64,000 bases of DNA from Isoetes taiwanensis (Eukaryota; Streptophyta; Lycopodiopsida; Isoetales; Isoetaceae), in assembly GCA_021234155.1 (NCBI GenBank), contig JAJEKV010000064.1, positions 7,690,001 through 7,754,000 of the forward strand. Reading direction: 5' to 3'. This document shows, piece by piece, positions 33,359 through 44,151 of this stretch; the stretch's first letter is position 1, and the number at the start of each line of letters is the position of its first letter. The notes beneath the pieces were generated by a model. The model made no database searches. It was given only the letters and a program-made list of their open reading frames with translations, and was not told where the DNA came from. The translations under genes and the position numbers were made by a program.

Positions 33359-34370
33359 ATTCCCCCCTTTCTCGGGATTGATCATCCTCGAAGAAGAAAT
33401 TATATGGCAAATCTAACACAACCAAGTCCATGATTGCAACCCTGATTGAGCCCACAATCAGAAAATAATCAAGTCCAGCCCTTTAGGCTAAAAAATTGTC
33501 CAACCCTTAAGGCTAAAAATTTACAAGATCAACTATTATGCTGCAGACATAATAGTTGTCTCATAAGATATTAATATAAAGATCTAAATAAGCAAAAGCT
33601 TAAGGCAGTTCTTAATAACAAAGTTATTAGCTTGAAGAAATGGAAGGAATTAAGAGGGAAACACCTTAGAATCCTCTAAGGCAACTTAACACAAATATTT
33701 AACGTTTGGCTTTTGGTTTAAAAAAAAGTATCAGAAAAAACTTAAGGAAAATTCAATGTAATCATTGGAGAACACTCTCTAGCAACAAACCAAAGGGCAA
33801 TTTAACAAAACCACTAGATTTGTAAATCTAGCAACAATTTAAATTTAAAGTTTAGGCTCCAAGAATTGGCTTAAAAAATTATCGGAATTTTGGAAACTTG
33901 CAAAGAAAGCATATGGCTTATAACATAATAGAATAAAATCTAAGCTGCATATTGAAGAAGCTTGGCTGGTTCAGTGTTCGTCGAAGCAACAAACATTGTC
34001 GGAGGTGTCTTGAAACTATTCGTTGATGATCATTGCAAAATTGTCTCTAAGGTGCCCTTGCAAACTCGAAGTTGAATATATGTCCTTAATTCTAGTTTCA
34101 TAACTAGTTATGATGACATGTTTCCTAAATCATATTCCGCTCTCACATTCTACTACAAATTAACACTTGATCATAAATCATTTTAACAGAAAATATCACG
34201 GTAGAAGCTGTAGATCAAAAATTAATTGGCTGCATTGGATTTGTGCTGCTAGTTTAGAAACTCAGATCTTTTCTAGCTACTCAGCTCTCCAATTCTAAAC
34301 TATACTTAATTAAAATTATAGCAAGGATTCAAAATTTGTCCACGCGTTCCTGAAGAGACCAGAACCGTGC

Positions 34371-34383
34371 TCCGATACTAATT
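34371..34383 (-). promoter_or_regulatory. Degenerate primer-binding site
   Basis: On the minus strand TAGTATCGGAGC follows the LTR end at the same spacing as TGGTATCAGAGC in the sister element; two substitutions. Confidence 0.65.
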
Positions 34384-35318
34384 TGATATGAATGATTAAA
34401 CTCCAGACTGTATTTGCAAAACAATTATTAGGGAATAAAACAAATAAACACAAATCCACCCTTAAGGGAAAAGCTCACCACCCAACCAAACTATCATGAG
34501 CAAGAGAATCTTTGAGAAAGATTGAATTTTGGAATAGGAATAGCTTAAAGGAAAATAATTTAGCCACTAGAGAATCCTCAATCTAGTAAATCACAAGTTT
34601 AAGGAAAGAAATAGGCTTATAGATTGGCTGAGGCATGAAAGTTGGTATTCACAAAGGATTGAAGAATTCTACCCAGTTCGGTCAATCCTTAACACAAGTA
34701 GCTTTTACCAGAGCCCTGGAGTTTAAAGTGTCGGATCTAAAGTAGTCGTTGAAGAGGGCTACGAAACAATCACTGGAGCCAAAGAAGAATGTCGGAGCTG
34801 AGTATGCAATCACAGTGGACCACTGAGCAGATGTTGGCTGCAGGTCTTGGTCCAATTGTTCGTCCTCGATGTCATGTTTATATAATCTTGGTAGATGCCT
34901 TTTTAAAAACTTATGCAGCGTCGATGCCCATTTTATCCACATTTGATTCCCTTATATATAATATCGTTGCCTCTATAAAGGCCTTCACCTTTCCCAAAAA
35001 GGTTCGTTGCCTTATAAAGGCTGAAGACCCACCTTTTAATATCTTTGCCTTTAATATTTCGTCACATACTCAAAGGTCCATGTACATTTATAGGACTTAC
35101 CTCTTATTTAAAGGTTACCACAATCTCTTCCATCATTCATCATTCGACTTCCTAACAGTAATAAAGGCCTTGCTTCAATGGTCCAACTAGTATTAAAATA
35201 TTATCTCAATGTAATAATTTATCTCAGATATTTGGTTGAAGGCTTTGGCATTAACATTTATAACTTTCTTTCTCATTCTCTTGCTCCCATAGCCACTCCC
35301 GCGAGCACCACCATATTA
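34384..35318 (-). repeat. 5' LTR of the non-autonomous element
   Basis: 935 bp; parallel to 32507-33358 throughout, with small indels. One insertion near 35100-35170 includes a CATCATTCATCATTC stretch. The first dinucleotide is TA instead of TG. Confidence 0.88.
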
Positions 35319-35539
35319 CATACATCTCTCCTATGCTAGGACCCATTTTGGATTGAGTTTTTATTGTCCACAGAGACCAATTGGCCTATGGGACCAAAAA
35401 AGAGGCGCAGCAAGCATATTACTGTCGGGGTTAAAAAAACCCCGCCCCGAACGATTTTTGGGGGAAAACCCGTGACAGGATTAGGATTGCTGTCAAACTG
35501 TACAAACATCTATCATGAGGGAAAATTAAATATGTACAC

Positions 35540-36330
35540 ATATCAGGCAAGTGCCCGAGGGCCGAGCTGATCTCGGCGATCCATAACCTTTTGAAGGTAT
35601 GATCCCAACATTCGTACCGAGGCCATGCTCAATATCTCATATAGGGGCTGGCCAGGATGGACCAGCTCAGTATAGCGTATCCGAATGTCATCGTATGCCA
35701 GACAGCTCTGAAGGGCATGGCATTCGTCTTCCATAGCTCCAACTTGGCAGCGTTGACAAAGCCTCTCCTGGCGCGACTCCCCAATCCATCTCGTCGTCTC
35801 AATCCGGAGATGGTGTGTGACTGATAGAGGCAATGGATTTGCTCTTTCTCATGGGCAGGTGAGTGCATAGGTAGCATTGCGGGCCCCGCTCCAACATGGG
35901 GTGTGGCATTAGTAATGTGTCATCTTGACATGTTCAAGGATGTTGGCATCCCATAGCTTACTGAGGAAGCATTTATCAAGTAATGTCTGAGACTGTAGCG
36001 ATCTGCCTCCGTTTGCACTCCTGATGCACCTGCGCTCCTGCACATTCCATCTGGCCAGCCATTGAGCTCTCTTTTCTTGCCAGCAGGCCTTTAGGCATTG
36101 AGGCCCCATTGCCACAGTGTAAGCGAGGTTAGGGAGACGAGTATCGTCCATACTGACCACTTTCTAGAAGTAGATGATATGTCTGTCAAGGGCCCCCTCT
36201 GAAGAGGCAAGAAACTCATTTCCTGCAACAGTATCTGGTATAGAACTGTGGACTTTACCCCTACAGCTCGTGCCAAGAAAGCTTTCTGCACCTGCTCCAA
36301 GTCATTCCACGTGGCAGGGAAAACCACCGA
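35540..36330 (-). pseudogene. LINE C-terminal region with Cys/His cluster
   Basis: The frames 36327-36091, 36160-35909 and 35833-35543 carry FPATWNDLEQVQKAFLARA, MDDTRLPNLAYTVAM and ERLCQRCQVGAMEDECHALQ (C-x2-C-x7-C-H), the zinc-binding end found in many LINE ORF2 proteins. Parallel sequence is seen at 14600-15050. Confidence 0.7.
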
Positions 36331-36399
36331 GCTTTAGACCTCGACCCCATACAAAAGCACAGGTTCTACTAGCACCTTGAATAGGTGCAATTGGTGGGC

Positions 36400-37560
36400 C
36401 CAACCATACAGCTCTGCTTTGTAGCTATTGTTACACCCTTAAATATTTGTAAGCGGGCACCACTTCAACATTTTGGTCATAATAAGTGAGGGTTGGGGCC
36501 CTTGGCTGGCGTGTCGGACGATATGAGGACCATCTTGGTCTTGGCCAAGTTGACACGCATGGCAGTCACCTGGCAAAATGTGTCCAGGGCATCAAAATGG
36601 CGTTGCATGTCTGCCTGAGTGTGAGTCAGGAGCTCCACATCATCAGCATAGATCAACTACCTGGTGATCTGGTGTATAAGTTGAGCTCCATTGCCTCTAT
36701 TATCAGCAAGCCATCTCTCGAACTAATCAATGTACAGGCCAAATAATGTGGGAGGGAGACGGCATTCCTGGCGAAACACTGATATTCCTCTCGAATGGTG
36801 CCCCCTGGTTAGTAGTACACTGTTGTACACCACAACCTGCAGTTCTGCATGGATGTCTAACTGTTGCAATCTTATCCACAGTTTTTCCTGAGGCACAATG
36901 TCAAAAGCCTTGGCGAAGTCTACGAAGCAGCAATACAGATCTTGTCAACGGTTCCTGCTATCCTCAATCAGAGTCCGCAGCGTGCAAATGTGATCAATGG
37001 TTGAGTGCCTCGACCTGAATTCTGCTTATGTGAATGCCCACACTTCTGCTACCTCAGCCCATCTTGTCGACTACTGCTCGAGGATCCTGGTGAGGAGCTT
37101 TGCAAACACTGAGCTGATCATGATGGTCCAGTAATTGGTAGGGCAGTGTGGGTCTCTTCCCTTGTAGATTGGGACAACTCTGCTAGTGGTCCAATTTGGT
37201 CCAGCTAGACTAGTCTTGTCACTAGAATATCATCTTGTACAGACTAGCTAGAAATATTCTACTGCCGGTCAAGGCAACCAAAGTGGAGGACACGTATAGG
37301 CACAAGTTCTATCACGTCGGGGATCATGGCCGTATAACCCCAGTAACCAACTCCCAAATATAAACATACACTGGCCGGGTTTGAACCCCCGACCAAGTGC
37401 ACATTTATTTTGACATTACTAGACCTATACCAACTCACCACACATCCGTTGGGCAAAACTTTAGCCATACATGCACACTTTGTAGCCAGGATACCTTCTC
37501 GCAATACCTTGTTGAATATCGTGGTTAGTACCTGTGCCATGGATGGTCCTACCCACTTGA
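36400..37560 (-). pseudogene. LINE reverse transcriptase
   Basis: Minus-strand blocks: VVPIYKGRDP and NYWTI (about 37170-37120), IDHICTLRTLIEDS (about 36990), CCFVDFAKAFDIVP (about 36930-36890), PPTLFGLYID (about 36750) and YADDVELLTHT (about 36640, the catalytic YADD). Stops are scattered through it. The SINE at 37256-37456 sits before the palm blocks. RT copies element RNA at the nicked target. Confidence 0.82.
37256..37456 (-). mobile_element. tRNA-derived SINE inserted in LINE RT
   Basis: On the minus strand GTGGTGAGTTGGTATAGG resembles a pol III A-box region, and GGTTCAAACCC about 50 bases on is a near-perfect B-box. The segment interrupts the LINE coding sequence between ATKCACMAKVLPNG and the following RT blocks. 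No poly(A) or clear target-site duplication was found, so the ends are approximate. Confidence 0.62.
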
Positions 37561-38329
37561 GTAACTCTGCCTACATGCCGCCAAGGTCTGGCGCTTTTCC
37601 ATTCCTAGACGCTGCAGCCCCTGCGCTACCTCCACCTCTGTGATTTCTAGCACCGGGTCCTGCTATGGGGGTAATGTTGCCTTTGCACCCTCAGGATTAT
37701 AGAGTTGCTATAGGTATTGCCCCCACTGCTCTGGGGTGATGTTTCCTGTGGGCAGCATTGGCCTCCTGAGAACTCTTCGCCAAACGGTTCTGGGATGATG
37801 TTCTAGGAAGAAGAACATTTCTTATTGATGGGCCGCAATGTGCCTGGCCTTTCTAGCCTTAAGGAAAGTGCAGTATTGCCTCACCGTGTCCGGGCATAGA
37901 GCATGATCTGTGACTTGGCGGAGCCAGCATTTGCCTTCCTTGCACTCAGCATCAAACCATTGGTTACGCGAAAAGGTCGAAGCTCCCGAGGTTCGCTAGG
38001 TGCGGCTTCTCCCAAAACATCTTTCTGCAGCAGCCCCGAGGACGTCAATGAGCCTGCCTGCCTGCTGCTCCAGCGTTGAGCACTGTGAGATGCTTGCCAG
38101 GTTCTCCATAAGCATCTGGGAGTAAGTATGAGCGTGATCATACTCCAGTCTGAGCTGGGGCATGCGAGGAGGTGTTGTACAGGTGGCTAAAGCAACTTGC
38201 CATGCCAGCTGCAAGTAGAGTGGCAGGTAGGTTGAGTCCACCTCCTCATCTCTACCATCTGTTCCCACTCGGAAATGCTTGACAAGATGCATGTCTTGCT
38301 CGACCACTAATACATAGTCCACCAGCTAG
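37560..38329 (-). pseudogene. LINE endonuclease-RT linker
   Basis: Frames 38322-37996 and 38141-37881 together give a helical linker (ASISQCSTLEQQAGRLIDV) and then, near 37955, the FDAECK-type block seen between endonuclease and RT in many LINEs. A frame change separates them. Confidence 0.55.
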
Positions 38330-38980
38330 ACCCGCCTCCCTAGTTCTCCTGCCTGCAAGTGTGCTGGCAAGAGGACGACCACTGTGCTAGTCCATTGCAA
38401 ATCACTAAGTCAAAAATACTGCAAAGCAACAACATTTGCCTTCCATAGCGCAAGACCTACGTGTCAACTGATGCTCATGGCCAAGCTCCTTCTGAAGGGC
38501 TCACTTGCAACACATCATCTGCGAAAGGGTCAAATCTCATTGGCTGTTCTGTGCCAGTGCATGCATTGAAGTCTCCAATGAGCATGACACTATCCCACTA
38601 CTTGTGCTGCTGTATGTCATCATATAGATCGACATAGGGCTCTAACCTATCCACATCCGAATGGGTGTGATAGAAGTTGCTCTCGGCATGCGGAAGTAGA
38701 AGGCCGCCACAAAGAGAAGGCTACCGCTGCAGTTCCGTACGTGCACCCACAGGTACCTATTATGCTTGTCTGTCTTGCACAGGGAAACTGACTGGGCCAA
38801 GGCTGTCCTATAGTAGCAGGCGACCCCTCTGTGTCCCCGCTTTCCTATGCATTCATTGAAGACAGAGTAGCGTTGATATCCTGGCAAGTTGCATAGCCTA
38901 TGTGTAGCATGCTCCCATGTTTCCATGAGGAAGATGAGGTCTATATCGGCAGCAACCGAGTTGAGACTGTCTCCCTTCTA
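38330..38980 (-). pseudogene. LINE AP-like endonuclease domain
   Basis: The 38926-38642 frame reads METWEHATHRLCNLPGYQ, GKRGHRGVACYYR, RYLWVHVRN and FVAAFYFR, matching the E-T-W and G-R-GGV-Y-R blocks of APE-type endonucleases that nick target DNA. Further blocks downstream lie in other frames and contain stops. Confidence 0.75.
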
Positions 38981-38999
38981 CCATGGGAAGCTTCGACAA

Positions 39000-40430
39000 T
39001 TCCTATTTGCTGGCAAGAGCTGCAGCTATAGGCTTGGTGGTGGCAGCACAAGGGGGGGGTGGTGGAGGTGGGGGCAGCATGTGGCATGCTGGCAGTGCCA
39101 GGTGGGGCCATTGTAGCAGGATGTGCGACCATGGATGCAGCAGAAGGGCCGCAAGGGTTTGAGGTGCCTTCATCAGCATTTGGTGAAGATATGCATCCTT
39201 CCTCGGACCAGCCTGCTGCTCCTCCCTATTTGCGAACACTCTTGACTTTCTCTAACTCGTGCATGCGGTCCTCCTATTGTGCTAGAGTCAGACCCGGGTC
39301 CATGTACAGGGCATTCCCCTTCAACTGCCTGCCCTGACACAGGATAGTTGCTCGCTCTTGCACGTCCTTGACTGTGAAGGTGACTACCCGGAGGCAGTCA
39401 GGGCACTGGGCTCCATGGCGGTTCGCCCTAACAATGTGTACAGGCGTATGGAATGTCATTTGGACCAAAATCTGTGTCTGGAATCAGTTGATGAGGTGCT
39501 CTCCTGCCTCTTCTGTCAGGTTCTGCACCACCACATTGTGGCTCCCGCGTCTCCGCTGCTGGAACTCTGAGGTGGCCAGGCCTGTACTGGCTGTTACGGC
39601 ATGCGCTATTTGTGGTGTGCAGGGTCCTGCAACTCTTGGTCTCATGTCTCGACCTTACTCTGAAGTGCTCTCAACTCAAACTGGCTCGCTGCAAAGGTGG
39701 TCGGGATGCTTCGCATCATGGTGGCGGGCTCAAACTTCTGACTGGAGGGGGGAGATGGTTACCATTGTCTCCTGCTCAGCACGATGCCTATCTTGTGCCA
39801 TGGTCTCTATGATGGTGGAGAGGGAGTTTACACGGGCTCGTAGGTCAGTAAGACTCTGCTTCTGCTATTGTCTTTCAAAGTGTGCCAAACAGATGCTGTG
39901 CCAAACAGATGTCGTCTTCCAGTTGTTGTGTGTGGGTCTCCATCTCTGCAATCCGCTGCTTCTCTGCTGCCAGTTGTCTTCTGAGAACATGGGGTGCCGA
40001 GGACTGGATCTCTTCTGCTAGACCCGCAATTCGGGTCCTATTGCTCTCGATTCCTGCCTCCAGTTGTTTCAAGGCCTTCATCTATGCCTGGTCTGCCATC
40101 GGGAATGAACAATAATCAATCTCCTCTCGAGTCGATCTTGTTGACTGGGCCTTCGCCCATGCCTCTGTCCTCATAGAAGTGGCCTCTCCCTTGCCCTTGC
40201 TGTCTGGTCGGGGCCGTTTTCATGGGGGACCATCCGCTTGGTTCTTCTAGGCAAGATTGTCATGTCCGAGATCGGTAGCTTGGAGGCGTGCCTGGGCACT
40301 AGCCTAGGACTGGGCCTGGGCTTGGGCTGTGGCTTGTGAGATGTCTCCATCCAAGTGGGGGTCTGGACAAGGGGGTAGACAATTAGTCTAGCATGGTTGG
40401 GGGGGATTAATCTCGCCATTGTCTAATTCG
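39000..40430 (-). pseudogene. LINE ORF1 region
   Basis: Starts near 40419 with MARLIPPNHARLIVY. A Pro/Arg-rich part follows (to 40171), then a coiled-coil segment with EAGIESNRTRIAGLAEEI and AAEKQRIAEMETHTQQLEDD (40081-39875). Next is a segment with TVKDVQERATILCQGRQ (39468-39274), then an Ala/Pro-rich tail. The coiled coil plus nucleic-acid-binding layout is typical of LINE ORF1 proteins, which coat element RNA. The frame is broken between blocks. Confidence 0.6.
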
Positions 40431-42870
40431 TTTAGAATGGGAAGGATATAGGAGATGGGCTATCTAGAGTTGATGCAGCAAACTCTTGGCTTTGAGCCTA
40501 GAGGGCTTTTTGATGGCACGAGAATGTGGACACAATCAAAAGCGCAGTCAGAGTCACCTTTGACCAAAATCCTAAAGAGAGAGTGTGCCTAAAGGGCCCA
40601 AAAGAGAGAAAATGTGCAGGGGAGTAGGAAGGAAGGAGGAAAGGAAAGGTTGTGCAACAAGGTAGCAAGCATAAGTGAGAGGCAATTCAAGAGAGAGAGA
40701 AAGTGTGGTAGTGCAAGTTCTAGAGAGAGAGAGCCAGGGAAAGGAGCAAGGTGCTAGAGAGATAGGGCCGGCGGCTGGGGAGGGAGGGATTAGAACACCT
40801 TAGTAACAGCTAAACCCATAGTAAGTTAATTGTAGCACATATTTAGATTGCATCAGCATAAGTTCGCTACCTAACCTGGAGCCTAATGCAGGACATTAAC
40901 AGAACAACCCTTTCTTAAGAGTCATTGTGCTTTGCATTGCCCCCAGTACATGATAAAAAACCTAAATCATATCATGGTAAAGGTAGAAAACCCATAAATA
41001 ATATCATAGAGAGGCATGCTTAGATCTGCAAATACGAAATTTTCATTTGGCACTAAATGATAACCATTCCAATACATTTGAAGCAATCAACCAACACAAC
41101 AACGAAAAATATGGAGATATTTAGACATAGGAAGTGGCATCAAAATAGGCCAATAGTGATTCAAGTAATCTAAATAGCAAGTGGTTCGGGTGTATCAGTC
41201 CAACAACAAGGCCAATTTCCAGCCACCAAATAGAGGGAAAAAAATCAATATGGCAATTAATTGAGTCTAGAATGTATTGATTACAAATACCCTGCGGATA
41301 ATTCATAGATTAAACTATTCCATCAGCACGACAACTAACTGAGTGTAGGATGTATTGATAACAAATACCCTACGGATAATTCATAGATTAAACTATTCCA
41401 CTCGAAATGGAAAATACAATTTGTACAACTATAAGATAGGGAAGTTCAAAGAATTCTGGTCACAATTTAGACGGATTGCAACTAGATGTGCATAAGCAAA
41501 TCACAGGAAAGAGAGACTAAATAAGAACAAATGCATCTACAAAAACTAGAATTAATAGAAGATAAATTAATAGATTTAATTTGATTGTTAATAATAGAGA
41601 GAGAGAGAGAGGGGGGGGGAGGGAGGGAAGGAAGCCATGCCACATGCGAGCTGAGAGATCATGCGAGAGACGTTTTGAGAGGAGAGATAGGGATGCGAGA
41701 ATCCACTTATTAAGAGATAATCCGCCTCTAACTGTTAGGGGCGTTTCCATGGCCTGAAAAAATTTTGGGGGCAATTTTTGGAGGCCGAAAATTTTGACCT
41801 TAATTCCGGCCTTTGTTCAAGGTGAGATCAAAGCTCCAAATTCTTCCCTCCTATCCTCGCACTTAGCATCGATTGCCAATCTGATAAGCACTCCTTGCAT
41901 TTCTTTACTTGAATTTGTAGAATGCTTTGGTAATAGCCACATTCTTAGCAACTTGTTGCTTGATAAATCAGGCACAAATTGCCTCAAGAACATGACAAAG
42001 GCAACCAGATACTCTTTGCCAAATGCTAAGAAGCCTTTCGTTCCCCCCTAGGACCGAGAAACTGGCTCCAAGAAGAACTAAGAGGATGATTGGATCAGTT
42101 TCCCAATCTGTGGCTATTGAGATAAATTCTGAGCTTGCAAGGACTTCAAATTGCAATCTCAGGGGAAGGAAGAGGGATCAGCCAGAAGATATATTACCTA
42201 AGGTTCAATCTAAACCCCTCCCCAATGATTTAGCCTTGGTTGTGCACGAAAGTAGTTCTGTTGCTCTTAACCGGGCCAAGAAGAGGAAAACACCTGCAGA
42301 TTGGTCGGACAATGCAATCTCTACCATGCTTGCTTTGATGAAGGAGTACAAGGTGCATAATAATGGAAGTATCAAACTTCCAAAGAATCTTCTTCATCGA
42401 CTATTGCCATAGGAATTTTGAGCTCATTTTCTTGGATCAGGTCCAAGCAAAATTTCTACATTGCTAAACCTAGCACAATAGCCCTAAGAAGCATTGCAAT
42501 CATGCCTAAAATGATCGGATCCATGCCTGAATGCCGCGGTCGTTGATGATTTCTTACTTCAATGGTGTAAGCAACAGATTTCTTACAGAATCCGGCCTGA
42601 AATGGGCGGGAAGCCTGTGTGGGAGAACTCGAAATATCCCATATCTTGAATTTTGAAGAATGGTTGAAGAACGAATTATCCCATATGGGATGACCAACCG
42701 GAATTGAATTGGAGGGAAAAATTCTGGGGGGAGGTCGAAAACTGCTCGAAACGGCCGCTGTTAGGTCTCGAGAGAAGCTCGTCTTAATCTTCTCTTGAGC
42801 TATACCATATAATTTTTGTTTCTCGCCGTATACGACGAGAGACAAAAAAAATTCAAGCATGTGGCCGACC
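40431..42870. other. Low-complexity and unassigned DNA
   Basis: Purine-rich GAGAGA stretches (40600-40790, 41595-41630) and a pair of direct near-repeats of about 50-60 bp, GTGCAAGTTCTAGAGAGAGA at 40711 and 42878. A plus-strand frame (42023-42412, possibly preceded by 41794-42051 in another frame) encodes a basic protein with KKRKTPADWSDNAISTMLALMKEY, vaguely like a SANT/Myb-type helix. I cannot support it as a gene. Confidence 0.4.
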
Positions 42871-44151
42871 TACGAGAGTGCAAGTTCTAGAGAGAGAGCC
42901 AGGGTAAGGAGCAAGGCGTCCACATGATCTAGAGAAGAGAGAGCCAGGGAAATACACGGTTAAGATGGAGCCCTACTTTTGGGGTGATCCCGTAAGATAG
43001 GTACGATAAGGGCTCGAGTCCAAGATCACAAAGAAGAGAAACCAGTGGCTAGGTTTCTACTAGGATGGTTCCCAAGCAAAGGATCACTTGAAAGTTATTT
43101 CTAAGAGAGATATCCACAGGGGCAACCTGGATTGACAGAGGTCTTTGATAACCAAGATGATGTCTTATATTACCTTGATAATGGGTATGTACACTCTTGA
43201 CATGCTAAGCGATGGGCTGCTCTCTAGAAGATCTTTATGGTGCATTTTCGGAGTATTGCATGATGCGCCATCTTGTGCTCAGAAATCCTGGAGAGCGTGA
43301 CATCAAAGGATTAGTTTAGCTCTTACGAGATTGTAGAAAACGGAATAGTGATGAGGATATGGGGCAAGGTTTCCTGATTGATGGCCTGGATGCACGATCT
43401 CGGTGGAGGACTAGGATTGACGGCAGGTACCTGTCAGGTAACAAATACAAATAACAAGTGGCACCAACAAAACCTATTGAGAAATGTTCTTGGATCATGT
43501 GGCCCGGTTAATTCCGCTCCGAAATGCCCAAGTTCAGGGTACAATTATGATGGCCCCTTCCGAGACAACAAGAACTTATGCCAAAAGAATTCCATTGCAT
43601 TTTTCTAACGACTTTAATCCATACACCAGTGTTGGGCAAAGTTTGGGGAACACCATAAACCAACCGCTTGAAATTAAAAGTTTTTTCGAGAAAGCTTTTT
43701 TTTGGCATTTCTTATAGATTTCTATTAAGACAACAAAAGCTTCCAGCTCTGAACACAAGATATCCAACTCACCAAACAACTCACCAAAGTAAGCGTTAGA
43801 AATTTCCCAATGGGACTAAAAGTTTGCTTTAAATTTCGTGGAAAGGAGAATAACAAATCGAAGGCTTACACGTATACAGCCTTTTTATTCCGATTTTAAG
43901 TGAGCATCTCATCGGCATTAGGTTAAAATTCTCATTAAGGACTGTTGAGGGGAGCAATTGCCTCCATCTGACATTGGAGCGCTCCCCGTTCATCGCCTGT
44001 GAAAAAGGATCTTTCCTTCTGTCTTTGGATCTGGGCATTTTCCGGAGAATTTTGTGATGTTATGGCTTTAGACGGTGAAATTCGTGGTTTCGGCAGAAGT
44101 GCATAGGGCTTATAAGGAAGGAAGCCACCTGGTTTATCAAACGGAAAGAAG
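42871..44151. other. 5' flank of ERD2
   Basis: No recognisable gene. Short frames on both strands have no motifs. The last few hundred bases must hold the ERD2 promoter and 5' leader. A TATAAGG string at 44111 is only about 40 bases before the ATG, so it is probably in the leader and not a TATA box. Confidence 0.4.

Larger units (their letters stand above)
32507..35318 (-). mobile_element. Non-autonomous LTR retrotransposon (LARD-like), complete with TSD
   Basis: Two direct LTRs flank a 1025-bp interior without coding capacity. On the minus strand it runs 5' LTR (35318-34384), interior (34383-33359), 3' LTR (33358-32507). The 5-bp sequence CATAC lies on both sides (32502-32506 and 35319-35323) as the target-site duplication. 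A degenerate primer-binding site TAGTATCGGAGC follows the 5' LTR, and a polypurine tract (GAGAAAGGGGGGAAT on the minus strand) precedes the 3' LTR. LTR ends (TGATATAGTGG, ...TATCA) and the pre-PPT region match the gag-bearing element at 27.3-30.1 kb, so it is a further reduced member of that family that would need Gag and Pol in trans. Confidence 0.9.
35350..40430 (-). mobile_element. Near full-length decayed LINE (APE-type non-LTR retrotransposon)
   Basis: On the minus strand the order is ORF1 (40430-39000), AP endonuclease (about 38980-38330), linker, reverse transcriptase (about 37560-36400, interrupted by a SINE), C-terminal domain (36330-35560) and 3' end (about 35350). Stop codons and frameshifts are frequent. 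The RT block YADDVELLTHTQADMQ and the 3'-end sequence match the 13.7-15.3 kb LINE, so both are one family. A G/A-rich, GAGAGA-containing stretch upstream (40600-40790) may be its 5' untranslated region. Confidence 0.85.

Noticed and set aside
39368-40021. 217-codon plus-strand frame
   Set aside because: Antisense to the LINE ORF1 with no motifs of its own; the minus strand carries the coding signal.
42023-42412. SANT/Myb-like gene
   Set aside because: Only one helix-like stretch fits, and the frame is short, shifted from its possible upstream part and bounded by repeats.
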